A stretch of DNA of 64,000 nucleotides from Paraflavitalea pollutisoli (GCF_029360705.1 NZ_JARKMX010000008.1:186001-250000); one strand, 5' to 3'; numbered from the stretch's first letter, positions 17,732 through 27,246 are shown. Numbers and translations: made by a program. Notes: generated from the letters alone by a model not told the origin.

Positions 17732-20700
17732 ATGCGACAACATCGCTTTATTATATCATGGACGCTACTTGTGGGCACCGTGGAGGGAGTAGCCCAGCAG
17801 GCATTGCCCACACCCTACGCATCGGGCAGTCAGGTCAACTCCATCAGGACCTGGCAGGTGAAGGCGCCCATCACCAATCCTGCGCTGGTCAATGCTGCAG
17901 GATTGCGGGAAGTAAAAATGACCACCGTCTATTATGATGGACTGGGCCGCGATATCCAAACTGTTACTAAAAAAGGCTCTCTGCCCACCGGTGATACCGC
18001 GCGCGACCTGGTGGCCACCAAAGTATACGATCCCGAAGGAAGGCTTTCCGTGGACTATTTGCCCTTTTCGGCTAACCCTACCGGATCAAACACCTCTGTC
18101 AGTGATGGTGGGTTCAAACGCAATCCGTTTGCCCAGCAAACCACCTATTACAATGGCAGACTGGCTGGTCAGGCCGGTGAAACGAATGTAGGTTCTTCTT
18201 CCCTGACATGGGCCTATAACCAAACGGTTTTCGATGGCAGTCCGCTGGACAGGAAAACAACGGTATTGCCAGCCGGCGCCTCCTGGGTCGGTAGCCAGCG
18301 GGGCGTGAGCACCTACTACTGGGTCAATACGGCCAACGACCGGGTAAGGCGATGGACCGTCACGGATGTGCCCGGAGACTGGGGAATGTATGCGTCACCG
18401 GGCATTTATCCTGTCGGCAGCTTGTATAAAAATGTGGATACCGATGAAGAAGGTAGACAGGAGGTAACGTTCACGGATAAAGCAGGGCGTGTTGTCCTGG
18501 TAAAAAGGCAGGGTACGGCGCCTGCCGATGACGGCAGCGGTGCCGATTCTATCGTGGCTGCCCAATCCTGGTTAAGTACCTACTATGTATATGATGATAT
18601 CGGCAACCTGCGGTTGATTATCCAGCCGAAGGCCTGCGAATACCTACGCCCCCATTGGCAGCCAGACAGTAATTTCATCTACAACCTGTGTTTCCGGTAC
18701 GAGTATAACGGGCGCAAGCAGCTGATCCGGTCCAAAAGGCCGGGCATGGAAGAAGTGCGTTATGTATATGATCAACGTGGTCGGCTGGTGCTGATGCAGG
18801 ATGGCAACTGCAGAAAACAGTCGGTCAACAAATGGCTGTACACCACCTATGATTCGTTGAACCGCGTAACGGCTACCGGGGCATTCACCAGTGCCACTGC
18901 CTGGGCCACGATGCTTACCGATGCAGCATCCAGCAACAACTACCCCACGCTTTCGCCGGGCAGCTATGAGGAATATACAGTTAAACGCTATGACCGGTAC
19001 GAGAACCTGCCTGCAGGGTTCACGGCGCAGCTGGACGCTACTTCGCTGAATGCTTCCACCATCGTTACCAGTTATGGCACAGGTCCCGAGTATGCCGAGC
19101 CGATCCAGCAGGCGGTGACAGTAGACGGGCGGCTAGCCTGGGAAGGTGAAAAGATACTGGGTACCTCGCAATGGTTGTATAGCATTTACTATTATGATGA
19201 AAAAGGACGGGCGATACAGCAGCGTGCCCTCAATGCTTCTGGTGCCATCTCTACGCTGACGACCCAGTATAACTTTGCCGGTCAGGTGATCCGTACGGTG
19301 CGGATACACCAAAAAGGCGGCACGAACCCGGCGAGTGTTAGGGTCTGCACCAAAACAACCTACGACGACCTGGGGCGCGAAACCTACTACGGACAAAAGA
19401 CCAACCCTGCCGACCCGTATAAAACGCAGGCCACGTTTGCCTATGACCACCTCGGGAAACTGACAACCAAAACGGTGGGTACGCATCCGGTTTCGGGGCT
19501 GCCGATGGAATCGCAGGATTTCACCTACAACGTGCGCGGGTGGCTATTGGGAATCAACGAACCCTTTGCCCGGGATAGTACCGATGCCAGCCGCTGGTTT
19601 GGAGAGCAACTCGCCTATGACAAGGATGGTGGTGCCGTGCACGGCGATGCCAATGCAATGACGCAAAAACGTTACGACGGCGGCATCGGCCGGGTGTTGT
19701 GGAAAACAACCGGCGATCAAAAGATCAGGAAGTATGACCTGGCCTATGATCCCTTCAACCAGCTCACGGCTGCTGTGTTTACCCAGTTTCGGGGGGCGCA
19801 ATTTGTGCCGGACGAGATCAATTTCTCGATGGGAGCCGACTACAACGCCAATGGGAATTTAACGATGCTCACGCATATTGGCTGGGCAGGCGGAGGTATT
19901 AAGGTCGTCGACGGACTCAACTACCAGTATGACCTGGGCGATAAACTGCTATCAGTCGCAGACGGCTACAATGACACCACTACCCTATTGGGCGATTTTC
20001 ACTATTCGTCTTCCCTCGTCAGCGGCGTGAAATGGGGCAATTATATCGATTATACCTACGATCCCAATGGCAATGTGACCAAGGATCGCAACAAGGACAT
20101 CGATACCATATTGTATAACCACCTCAACCTGCCCACCCAGGTCAAGGTACGCGGTAAAGGCATAGTGTATTTCAACTATGGGGCAGGCGGTGCGCGTTTG
20201 GAAAAGATCGTTGTCGACTCCACGCAGAGTCCGGTGCTTACCACCACCACTAAATACATCGACAACTTTGTATACCATACTTCGCAACATAGCGCCGCGC
20301 AGCCGCAAGACTATGTAGACAAGCTGCAATATTTCCTGAGCACCGAAGGGCGTACGCGGTATATAGGTGCAGGCATCTTTAAAGATGATTATATGATCAA
20401 GGATCACCTGGGCAATGTGCGTATGGTGCTTTCTGATGAGCTGGGGGTAGACAATTATCCCGTCTTGAGTTTTGAAGGCGCGGCTGGCAGTGCGCAGGTA
20501 ACCGATCAGAATAATTATTGGGAGAATAAAACCGGTGCCTCCATCAACGTTATTGCGGTGAGGACTGCCAGGCCGGGTAACTTCGGAGATACCAGTGCCA
20601 ACGGTCACCAGGTGATGTCCATTACCAGGGCAGCCGGAGCGGTGGGAGCGGCCAAACTGCTGCAGGTGCAGAGTAAAGATTTTGTGCATGTAAAAGTGGA

Positions 20701-22180
20701 GGCTTACTATACGGCGATCAATGCCAACAATAGCTCGGCCAATGGGCTATCTACCTTGCTCACCAACCTGGGGGCTGCACTGGCTGGCAGTAGCCATTTT
20801 GCGGATTTCCTGAAGCCGGCAGCAGCCGACCTCGCATCGAATTTAACGGGCAATACGGCGCTGGCCGGCCTGCTCAATACGGCGGCAACGAGCAGTGGCG
20901 GCAATGTGGCGCCCAAAGCGTACCTGAACGTCATCTTCTTCGACCGTCAAATGAAGGTCGATGTGGCGGCCAGCCGGGTGTTTCCGATACCGTATAGCCC
21001 CAATGCGAAATCGGTCATCGATAAGCGGTTGGCCAATGCTATACAGGCGCGGCAAAACGGTTGGGTATATGTTTATTTTTCCAACGAGTCGAATGAGGTC
21101 GTTTTCTTCGATAACTTCACCTTGTCGCACGAACATTCTCCGTTGCTGGAAGAAACCCACTATTATCCTTTCGGTTTGCCGATCGCCCCGCTCAGTTCAC
21201 GATCAGTCGGCAAGCTTCCCAATAAATATGCGTTTAACGGTAAAGAACTCCAATCGGAGGAGTTTGGTGCTGGCACGGGGCTGCATTGGCACGACTTCGG
21301 CACCCGCCTATATGACCACCAGACGGGCCGATGGCTGAGCCCCGATCCCCATGCAGAGCGGTACGATTGGATCTCTCCTTATTCCTTTGGCTTCAACAAC
21401 CCGCTACAGGTGAGCGACCCCACGGGCCGGGACGGCGTGGTGACCGGCTCTGGTACCAGCGATAAAGATCCGTATGTGATCCATGCCAACTATTACATGT
21501 ATGGGATGACGGACGAGCAGGCCGCTGCCTTCGTAAAAGGGATAGAGGCTTACAACAATGCGGGTGTGATGAAGCTGGAGGTAGACGGACAAACCGTATT
21601 CGTAAAGTTTGACCTCGGCTATGGTCGCTTTGAAACCCAGGCCGAGGCGAAGGAGGCCCAGGGGAATGATGTCATCAAACAAGGTACTAAACAACACACC
21701 TTCGGTAATACCGTCACGGTGGGTGATGTTCCTGCGAAGCCGGGCGAAGATGCCTATGGCTCATCCGATAACAGAGATATCAAGCTGGATGAAAATAAGA
21801 TGCAGGCGGCCGTGAATCAGTACAAGGGTGTTACGATGGATGATTTGCGAACGGGCACGGCGATCCATGAAATTGGGCATAACCTGGGTGGGGTGCATGG
21901 TGATCCTGGCAGTATCATGGACAATGCGGCTATCAATTCGATTCCAGATGGCAGTACGGGGGTGAACCTTGAGAAAACTTTCAAGGCGCATGGCTCCGCG
22001 GTAGATGTTGGCGGCGTTCGTGCCATTGCGGGCAGGATACATACGCCTCGCAGGAGTATTGAATCGCGGTATATTTCGGCCAGGGAACGTAAGAAACTAG
22101 CTGAAGATACGCGAACCGGTCATGTTCAAACCGTGACAGCAGCGGAATACAAAGAATACATCGATTCCAAAAACAACTAA
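17732..22180 (+). CDS. RHS-repeat polymorphic toxin with C-terminal metzincin-type zinc protease domain
   Basis: A 1482-residue protein with a weak export signal and a DUF6443-type N-terminal domain (SIRTWQVKAPITNP; VYYDGLGRDIQTV). Then come RHS/YD repeats to about residue 850, a DHLGNVRMVLSD motif near residue 890, and the RHS-associated core at about residues 1160-1230 (YAFNGKELQSEE, GTRLYDHQTGRWLSPDP, NNPLQVSDPTG). The roughly 250 residues after the core differ in character and hold HEIGHNLGGVHGD (residues 1379-1391), the metzincin zinc motif, with IMD soon after as a possible Met-turn. Family logic: the RHS shell encloses a released C-terminal toxin, here a predicted metalloprotease. The 201-residue secreted protein that follows is the candidate immunity protein. 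Confidence 0.9.
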   Translation: MRQHRFIISWTLLVGTVEGVAQQALPTPYASGSQVNSIRTWQVKAPITNPALVNAAGLREVKMTTVYYDGLGRDIQTVTKKGSLPTGDTARDLVATKVYDPEGRLSVDYLPFSANPTGSNTSVSDGGFKRNPFAQQTTYYNGRLAGQAGETNVGSSSLTWAYNQTVFDGSPLDRKTTVLPAGASWVGSQRGVSTYYWVNTANDRVRRWTVTDVPGDWGMYASPGIYPVGSLYKNVDTDEEGRQEVTFTDKAGRVVLVKRQGTAPADDGSGADSIVAAQSWLSTYYVYDDIGNLRLIIQPKACEYLRPHWQPDSNFIYNLCFRYEYNGRKQLIRSKRPGMEEVRYVYDQRGRLVLMQDGNCRKQSVNKWLYTTYDSLNRVTATGAFTSATAWATMLTDAASSNNYPTLSPGSYEEYTVKRYDRYENLPAGFTAQLDATSLNASTIVTSYGTGPEYAEPIQQAVTVDGRLAWEGEKILGTSQWLYSIYYYDEKGRAIQQRALNASGAISTLTTQYNFAGQVIRTVRIHQKGGTNPASVRVCTKTTYDDLGRETYYGQKTNPADPYKTQATFAYDHLGKLTTKTVGTHPVSGLPMESQDFTYNVRGWLLGINEPFARDSTDASRWFGEQLAYDKDGGAVHGDANAMTQKRYDGGIGRVLWKTTGDQKIRKYDLAYDPFNQLTAAVFTQFRGAQFVPDEINFSMGADYNANGNLTMLTHIGWAGGGIKVVDGLNYQYDLGDKLLSVADGYNDTTTLLGDFHYSSSLVSGVKWGNYIDYTYDPNGNVTKDRNKDIDTILYNHLNLPTQVKVRGKGIVYFNYGAGGARLEKIVVDSTQSPVLTTTTKYIDNFVYHTSQHSAAQPQDYVDKLQYFLSTEGRTRYIGAGIFKDDYMIKDHLGNVRMVLSDELGVDNYPVLSFEGAAGSAQVTDQNNYWENKTGASINVIAVRTARPGNFGDTSANGHQVMSITRAAGAVGAAKLLQVQSKDFVHVKVEAYYTAINANNSSANGLSTLLTNLGAALAGSSHFADFLKPAAADLASNLTGNTALAGLLNTAATSSGGNVAPKAYLNVIFFDRQMKVDVAASRVFPIPYSPNAKSVIDKRLANAIQARQNGWVYVYFSNESNEVVFFDNFTLSHEHSPLLEETHYYPFGLPIAPLSSRSVGKLPNKYAFNGKELQSEEFGAGTGLHWHDFGTRLYDHQTGRWLSPDPHAERYDWISPYSFGFNNPLQVSDPTGRDGVVTGSGTSDKDPYVIHANYYMYGMTDEQAAAFVKGIEAYNNAGVMKLEVDGQTVFVKFDLGYGRFETQAEAKEAQGNDVIKQGTKQHTFGNTVTVGDVPAKPGEDAYGSSDNRDIKLDENKMQAAVNQYKGVTMDDLRTGTAIHEIGHNLGGVHGDPGSIMDNAAINSIPDGSTGVNLEKTFKAHGSAVDVGGVRAIAGRIHTPRRSIESRYISARERKKLAEDTRTGHVQTVTAAEYKEYIDSKNN

Positions 22181-22182
22181 CT

Positions 22183-22788
22183 ATGCGCTGCATCATCTTT
22201 ATCCTCTGTCTGCTGCCGTTCCATCTCATGGCGCAAAAGGGTATCCGGTTTGTCGATACGGTAACCATATCCGGCTATTATTACATGTTTGCCTGGGTAG
22301 AACCCTACCGGGTGAAGAATTGGACAGGGCCAATGGCAGGGGATGATTTCTTCGTTTCCGATAGCACACTGGCCGGACGAAGCTTGGATGAATACATGGA
22401 TACAGTCTATGACTGGGGGCTGGACAAAGAGAAATTTCTCTCCCAGCCGCCTGATGAGACGTTTCTGCCCTTTGAAGGCGCCGATTCAGCAACAATGGCC
22501 TGGCGGCCCAAGATGATCACGATTAAGTCTTTCATTTTGGGCACCAAAGCGCCTCGGTTTGGTAAGCATAAGCGGCGTGCCTGGGTAACGCGGGTAACGG
22601 TGCAATGGGTTAAGCTCGATATGGATGCTGCCACTGCCCTGGATGGGTTCGATCGGCCGGTTTCGATCGATGCCTATGCCGTTACACAAAAGGGGCGCAT
22701 GAATGTATACCTGCCCGTCAAGCTGCTATCGATTGAAAGGCATGTGAAATGGTGGCGAAAGAGCGCCGGCCGATCGGGTAAGCGATAA
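22183..22788 (+). CDS. Secreted hypothetical protein, candidate immunity/inhibitor of the RHS protease toxin
   Basis: A 201-residue protein with signal peptide MRCIIFILCLLPFHLMAQ. It starts two bases after the toxin stop codon, so translation is coupled. The mature protein is mixed alpha/beta with many Trp and Arg residues and a very basic C-terminus. No family is recognised. In RHS loci the gene immediately downstream of the toxin tip usually encodes the cognate immunity protein; a periplasmic location would fit a protease acting outside the cytoplasm. This role is inferred only from position and signal. Confidence 0.6.
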   Translation: MRCIIFILCLLPFHLMAQKGIRFVDTVTISGYYYMFAWVEPYRVKNWTGPMAGDDFFVSDSTLAGRSLDEYMDTVYDWGLDKEKFLSQPPDETFLPFEGADSATMAWRPKMITIKSFILGTKAPRFGKHKRRAWVTRVTVQWVKLDMDAATALDGFDRPVSIDAYAVTQKGRMNVYLPVKLLSIERHVKWWRKSAGRSGKR

Positions 22789-22818
22789 GATCGTTGCTAA
22801 ACGGTACAGAGTCTTATA

Positions 22819-22854
22819 GGGAGGTGGCCTGCGGGCCGCCTTCCCTTGTTTGTT
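22819..22854 (+). terminator. Terminator closing the RHS cassette
   Basis: GGGAGGTGGCC (22819-22829) pairs with GGCCGCCTTCCC (22834-22845), followed by TTGTTTGTTTT. It lies 30 bases after the stop at 22788. Confidence 0.75.
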
Positions 22855-23076
22855 TTAAAAGTTCGGTCAATTGCTTTGTGTCGTTTTAGGGTGCTAACGG
22901 GTAGTGTCAGGGTGAGTTGTTTTTAGTAAAAGCAAAGCAGATTTTATAGTGTTGTCAAGTAGTTGTTTTGTTTCGAATATACGTTTTAGTAACAGGCAAC
23001 ATTGACTCATTGCTATACAAGCTTTCGTTAGGGTCAATTGCACCTGCCGCTTTCTAGTGGCGTTAATTTTAAGTAT

Positions 23077-23108
23077 GAGGGTGCCTCAAATTTATTTGGG
23101 GTGCCCTC
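23077..23108. other. Long near-perfect hairpin in the folE/RHS intergenic region
   Basis: GAGGGTGCCTCAAAT and its partner ATTTGGGGTGCCCTC fold into a stem of about 13-14 pairs (some G-T) in the convergent gap 22789-23184. No long T-run follows on either strand, so it may be a weak bidirectional terminator between the RHS cassette and folE. Nothing else is recognised in the 395-base gap. Confidence 0.5.
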
Positions 23109-23184
23109 TTTGCGTTTATACAAATGCGGCTCAGGTAGAAATATTCCGTGGGAGTCGATAAAGCGGCGGTTTCGGAATGGCTGC

Positions 23185-23898
23185 TCAATACGCCGTCTCC
23201 ATACCCACATAACGCAGAAATTCTTCTTTTACTGCCGGGTTGCCAAATTTCCCGCCATAAAAAGAAGTAACCGTAGCCGAGTGGGTATCACGGATGCCGC
23301 GCGAGGCCACACACAAATGTTTGGCGTCGATCACTACCGCTACATTTTCCGTGTCGAGCGCCAGTTGCAAGGCCTTGCCAATCTGCATGGTCAGCCGCTC
23401 CTGCACCTGCGGGCGTCGCGCATAATAATCCACCAGCCGGTTGAGCTTCGACAAACCGACCACTTTGCCCGACGAGATATAACCAACATGTGCCTTGCCA
23501 TAGATCGGCACAAAATGGTGCTCACAATGACTATATACCGTAATATCTTTCTCCACCAGCAGCTGGTCATACCGGTATTTGTTGTCAAACAAGGTCATGG
23601 CCGGCTCCTGCTGCGGATTGAGCCCCCGGAAGATCTCCTCCACATACATCTTTGCTACCCGTTGCGGCGTTCCCCGCAAGCTGTCATCCGTGAGGTCCAG
23701 CCCCAGCGTTTCCATGATCTGCTGAAACAAGCCCGCTATTTTCTGCGTCTTCTCCGCATTGCTCATAGTAAAAGCATCCGGCCGCAAAGGCGTATCGATG
23801 CCGCCTGCGATATGTTCGTCACCCATTTCCGTCACCAGGTCCTCCACCCGATAGCCGTTCCGTACACAAATACCGTTCACTGTTTTCCCGTTTACCAT
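23185..23898 (-). CDS. folE: GTP cyclohydrolase I
   Basis: A 237-residue enzyme converting GTP to 7,8-dihydroneopterin triphosphate, first step of pterin/folate synthesis. Family landmarks are present: TPQRVAKMYVEEIFRGL, YSHCEHHFVPIYGKAHVGYI with the zinc-ligand Cys and the catalytic His, GLSKLNRLVDYYARRPQVQERL and KHLCVASRGI with the second zinc Cys. Start set at ATG 23898, where MVNGKTVNGIC begins; a start at 23946 would overlap the regulatory repeat. It is divergent from the SRPBCC/photolyase/TspO genes, where it may supply the pterin antenna or cofactor for the photolyase family protein. Confidence 0.92.
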   Translation of the reverse strand: MVNGKTVNGICVRNGYRVEDLVTEMGDEHIAGGIDTPLRPDAFTMSNAEKTQKIAGLFQQIMETLGLDLTDDSLRGTPQRVAKMYVEEIFRGLNPQQEPAMTLFDNKYRYDQLLVEKDITVYSHCEHHFVPIYGKAHVGYISSGKVVGLSKLNRLVDYYARRPQVQERLTMQIGKALQLALDTENVAVVIDAKHLCVASRGIRDTHSATVTSFYGGKFGNPAVKEEFLRYVGMETAY

Positions 23899-23939
23899 GC
23901 CCCTATATTTTAAATAAGGAGATAAAGGTAGCCTTTTTC

Positions 23940-23969
23940 TGTTCAACTTTTACGTAAATTTGTTGAACA
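23940..23969 (+). promoter_or_regulatory. Inverted repeat in the divergent folE / photolyase-operon promoter
   Basis: TGTTCAAC (23940-23947) and GTTGAACA (23962-23969) form a perfect 8-bp inverted repeat with a 14-base spacer containing TTTACGTAAA. A -7-like TAAATTTG (23955-23962) overlaps the right arm and faces the SRPBCC gene. The spacing of a dyad over a promoter between folE and photolyase genes recalls the operators of light-sensing MerR regulators (LitR/CarH type), but no such regulator gene lies in the window. Confidence 0.6.
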
Positions 23970-23982
23970 AAATCATTCCACC

Positions 23983-24453
23983 TTGCTGCATACTCTGCAA
24001 ACACGTCAATTGATCCATAGCGACCTCGATACGGTCTGGACATTCATGAGCGATCCCCGCAACCTCGCCCGGATCACGCCATCGTCGCTGGGTTTTCATA
24101 TTTTAAGCGCCGATGCCGGAACACCCATGTTTGCCGGACAGATCATCGAATATTATGTACGACCCGTACTCGGTATCCGGTGGCATTGGGTAACCGAGAT
24201 CACCCACGTACAGGACAAACAGTTCTTTGTCGATGAACAGCGCTTTGGCCCGTACGCCTTCTGGCACCACAAGCATTTGCTGCAACCCACCACTGAGGGT
24301 GTGCTGATGACTGATACCGTGCATTACAAATTACCGCTTGGCCCCCTGGGCCGATTGGCCAATAGTTTCTTTGTGGCCAGGCAACTGAAACAGATCTTTG
24401 ATCACCGGTACCAGCAACTCGACAACCTGTTCACCCCCACTACACGGGCATGA
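23983..24453 (+). CDS. SRPBCC-fold (START/Bet v1-like) protein
   Basis: A 156-residue protein of the SRPBCC ligand-binding fold commonly found beside photolyase genes (VWTFMSDPRNLARITPSSLGF at the start, then WVTEITHVQDKQFFVDEQRFGPYAFWHH, and TDTVHYKLPLGPLGRLAN). A TTG start at 23983 is chosen: the next ATG (24046) would delete the first strand, and the -7 element 21 bases upstream fits. Its last four bases overlap the photolyase ATG. Function unknown; probably binds a hydrophobic ligand in the light-stress response. Confidence 0.82.
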   Translation: MLHTLQTRQLIHSDLDTVWTFMSDPRNLARITPSSLGFHILSADAGTPMFAGQIIEYYVRPVLGIRWHWVTEITHVQDKQFFVDEQRFGPYAFWHHKHLLQPTTEGVLMTDTVHYKLPLGPLGRLANSFFVARQLKQIFDHRYQQLDNLFTPTTRA

Positions 24454-25973
24454 GAAAGGTGCGGCTCATACTCGGTGACCAACTCAATTACCGGCACAGT
24501 TGGTACAACGCAGTGGACCCTCATACCACGTACCTGATCATGGAAATGAAACAGGAAACCGGGTACGTGTGGCACCACGCGCAGAAACTCATCGGCTTTT
24601 TTGCAGCTATGTACAACTTCGCCGCCTGGCTGCAACGGAAAGGTCACCACGTCATGCATTGGACGATCAACGATCCCCGCAACACGCAACACCTCACGCA
24701 AAACATAGCCCAGGCCATGCACCTATGCCAGGCTTCCCGGTTCGAATACCAACTACCCGATGAATACAGGCTCGATCAGCAACTGCAGCAATGGTGCAGC
24801 GCGGAGGGCATTGACCACCAGGTATACGACACCGAACACTTCCTGACCACCCGCGACCAGCTCGCCAACTTCTTCGGGAAACGCACCCCCCTGATGGAAA
24901 GCTTCTACCGGGATATGCGTCGCCGGCATGGCATACTCATGGCGGGCGATCAGCCGGAAGCAGGCCGCTGGAATTTTGATGCCGACAACCGCAGCGCCTG
25001 GAAGGAACAGGCACCCGTACCGCCAGCCCTGCTGCAGCACCACGACTATAGCAGCATCTGGCAGGAAATTGAACGCGCCGGTATTGAACATATCGGTGAT
25101 CCCCAAGCCGGTAATTTTCCCTGGCCCACCAGCAGGCGTCAATCGCTGGCCGCGCTGGAATATTTTATTCAATACCTGTTGCCCGCCTTTGGTCAATACC
25201 AGGACGCCATGCACACGCGGCAACGCAATTTGTTTCACAGCCGGCTTTCCTTTGCGCTCAACACCAAAATGTTGTCGCCCCTGGAAGTAATAGAAAAGGC
25301 GGAGCAGGCTTACCGCAAAGGTCATGTGCCGACAGCAGCTGTGGAAGGATTTATCCGGCAAATACTCGGCTGGCGCGAATACATGCGTGGTCTCTACTGG
25401 GCGCACATGCCCGGCTTCAGCCAGCTGAATTTCTTTCAACATAGCCGTCCGCTGCCCCGTTGGTACTGGACCGGAAAAACCCGCATGAACTGCCTGCGCT
25501 ATTGCATCACGCAAAGCCTCGACGATGCCTATGCCCATCACATCCAGCGCCTCATGATCACCGGCAATTTTGCCTTGCTGGCCGGTACCGATCCCGCTGC
25601 CGTAGATGCGTGGTACCTCGGCATCTACATCGACGCCATCGAATGGGTAGAGATCACCAATACCCGCGGCATGAGCCAGTTTGCCGATGGTGGTATTACC
25701 GGTACCAAACCCTATGTGTCATCGGCCGCCTATATACACCGTATGAGCAATTATTGCCAGGATTGCTATTACAAACACAACGTGAAAACAGGTAAACAGG
25801 CCTGTCCCTTCAATAGCCTCTACTGGGATTTCTTCGATCGGCACCGGCCTTTGCTGGAGAACAATCCGCGCATCGGCATGGTATACAAAACCTGGGACAA
25901 GATGCAGCCGACAGCCAAAGCTGCCTTGTTGCAGCAGGCAGCCATCTACCTGGAGCAGGTAGAGCAATTGTAA
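24450..25973 (+). CDS. Cryptochrome/photolyase family protein, iron-sulfur bacterial type (PhrB/CryPro-like)
   Basis: A 507-residue flavoprotein. The N-terminus (VRLILGDQLNYRHSW) is the DUF523-like antenna fold of the Fe-S photolyase group rather than that of classical CPD photolyases. Cysteines C348, C436, C439 and C452 match in spacing the four [4Fe-4S] ligands of characterised PhrB proteins. The FAD-binding part contains ILGWREYMRGLYWAHMPGF and LMITGNFALLAGTDP; NTRGMSQFADGG follows. Relatives repair (6-4) photoproducts using blue light. It is translationally coupled to the SRPBCC gene and followed by TspO. Confidence 0.92.
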   Translation: MRKVRLILGDQLNYRHSWYNAVDPHTTYLIMEMKQETGYVWHHAQKLIGFFAAMYNFAAWLQRKGHHVMHWTINDPRNTQHLTQNIAQAMHLCQASRFEYQLPDEYRLDQQLQQWCSAEGIDHQVYDTEHFLTTRDQLANFFGKRTPLMESFYRDMRRRHGILMAGDQPEAGRWNFDADNRSAWKEQAPVPPALLQHHDYSSIWQEIERAGIEHIGDPQAGNFPWPTSRRQSLAALEYFIQYLLPAFGQYQDAMHTRQRNLFHSRLSFALNTKMLSPLEVIEKAEQAYRKGHVPTAAVEGFIRQILGWREYMRGLYWAHMPGFSQLNFFQHSRPLPRWYWTGKTRMNCLRYCITQSLDDAYAHHIQRLMITGNFALLAGTDPAAVDAWYLGIYIDAIEWVEITNTRGMSQFADGGITGTKPYVSSAAYIHRMSNYCQDCYYKHNVKTGKQACPFNSLYWDFFDRHRPLLENNPRIGMVYKTWDKMQPTAKAALLQQAAIYLEQVEQL

Positions 25974-26068
25974 AACCCTGGCTAAACAGATGATTGGCCA
26001 ATCCTGCACACCAGGAAAGCCGGCCAACTCAGCCATCAGAAACTTGTTATCAAACGAAATATACCGGT

Positions 26069-26536
26069 ATGAAAAAATGGTCGAAGATACTCGTTAGCCT
26101 GGCCCTGCCGCTCACCATTGGGGGCGTGGCGGGGGCGGTTACCGCCCAAAACGTACGCACCTGGTATCCGCAACTCAATAAGCCCTGGTTTACGCCACCC
26201 AATGCCCTGTTTGCTCCGGTGTGGACCCTCCTGTATTTAACGATGGGCATCTCCCTGTACCTGGTATGGCAGCAACCTCCTTCCACGGCACGGAAAAAGG
26301 CCCTCACCGCTTTTGCGGTACAATTGTTCTTTAATTTTTGGTGGAGCATACTCTTCTTTCAGTTTCACCAGGTGGGGTGGGCGCTGATCGACATTGTATT
26401 GTTATGGATGGGTATCGTGTGGATGATTGCGCGATTTTATAAAGTATCCCGGCTGGCAGCCAACCTGCAATGGCCGTACCTTGCCTGGGTGAGCTTTGCA
26501 ACGGCGCTGAACGCCGGTGTATGGTACCTGAACTAG
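26069..26536 (+). CDS. tspO: TspO/MBR (tryptophan-rich sensory) family membrane protein
   Basis: A 155-residue inner-membrane protein with five hydrophobic segments and the typical Trp-rich pattern (VRTWYPQLNKPWFTPPNALFAPVWTLLYL; FNFWWSILFF; WPYLAWVSFATALNAGVWYLN). TspO proteins bind porphyrins and are linked to photo-oxidative stress, which fits the photolyase neighbourhood. ATG 26069 gives the normal N-terminus. It is 95 bases after the photolyase gene and convergent with the TetR gene. Confidence 0.92.
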   Translation: MKKWSKILVSLALPLTIGGVAGAVTAQNVRTWYPQLNKPWFTPPNALFAPVWTLLYLTMGISLYLVWQQPPSTARKKALTAFAVQLFFNFWWSILFFQFHQVGWALIDIVLLWMGIVWMIARFYKVSRLAANLQWPYLAWVSFATALNAGVWYLN

Positions 26537-26568
26537 GTGCCTGCGCGGACCCGGCAGTAGAGCGACCC

Positions 26569-27246
26569 CTACTCTTTTTTCAGCGAGCTGAACACCAGGT
26601 TTTGCAGAAACTGTACCACGCCTGCATCATCCTTATCCTTGGCAAAATCGGTCAGCGATGGCAGGTTCTTTTTGAAGAAGAACTGGTAGTGCGCCATCTC
26701 GAGCAAGGTGCTCGACAAAGAACGGGGGTATTTATAGGCGGCATTGTATTCGTGGAAGATGGCGGCGATGCGTGCGCACAGGTCTTTATAGGGTTTGAAG
26801 AACTGGTCTTTGTTGTCCTGCATCACATGCCGGGTGAGGTACGACTTACTGCTCTCGGTAATGGCCACCTGGTACAATTGATTCCGGTCGATGTGGCTGA
26901 AGGTAAATTGGTCCGCGAGTTGAAAGGAAAGGAGCCTGATCACCACCAGTATCTTCTCCTTTGGCGACCGTACATTGTTGGTATGGTATACCAACTGGTA
27001 TTCCATCCAGGTCCACAACCAGGAGATGAGATAGGTAAGCAGCTTGTGTTTATTCTCGAAATAACGGTAGATGCTGGCCTCTGTAGTGCCAATCTCTGCC
27101 GCCAGCTTCCTGAACGTGAAATCTTCGAACCCGATCTGGTGGATCATGCCGATACTGTGCTGAATGATGTTGCGGCCGAGCGGAGATTGCTCCGGGTCGC
27201 GCAGGTACAGCTTGGGATTCATTTTTATCTGCAACTGAAACTCCAT
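26569..27246 (-). CDS. TetR/AcrR-family transcriptional repressor
   Basis: A 225-residue regulator with the N-terminal TetR helix-turn-helix (IIQHSIGMIHQIGFEDFTFRKLAAEIGTTEASIYRYFENKHKLL) and a ligand/dimer domain with conserved aromatic residues. It is divergent from the ABC/HlyD/TolC export operon, with a perfect 9-1-9 palindrome between them. It therefore probably represses that operon and itself. ATG 27246 is preferred because the segment before MNPKLYLRDPEQ is conserved in Bacteroidota relatives I know. Confidence 0.88.
   Translation of the reverse strand: MEFQLQIKMNPKLYLRDPEQSPLGRNIIQHSIGMIHQIGFEDFTFRKLAAEIGTTEASIYRYFENKHKLLTYLISWLWTWMEYQLVYHTNNVRSPKEKILVVIRLLSFQLADQFTFSHIDRNQLYQVAITESSKSYLTRHVMQDNKDQFFKPYKDLCARIAAIFHEYNAAYKYPRSLSSTLLEMAHYQFFFKKNLPSLTDFAKDKDDAGVVQFLQNLVFSSLKKE

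Noticed and set aside
14264-22042. Several long minus-strand frames opposite the RHS genes (up to 389 codons)
   Set aside because: High-GC third positions on the real strand produce long antisense frames; none has a recognisable domain.
23038-23913. 291-codon plus-strand frame opposite folE
   Set aside because: folE on the minus strand has all catalytic motifs.
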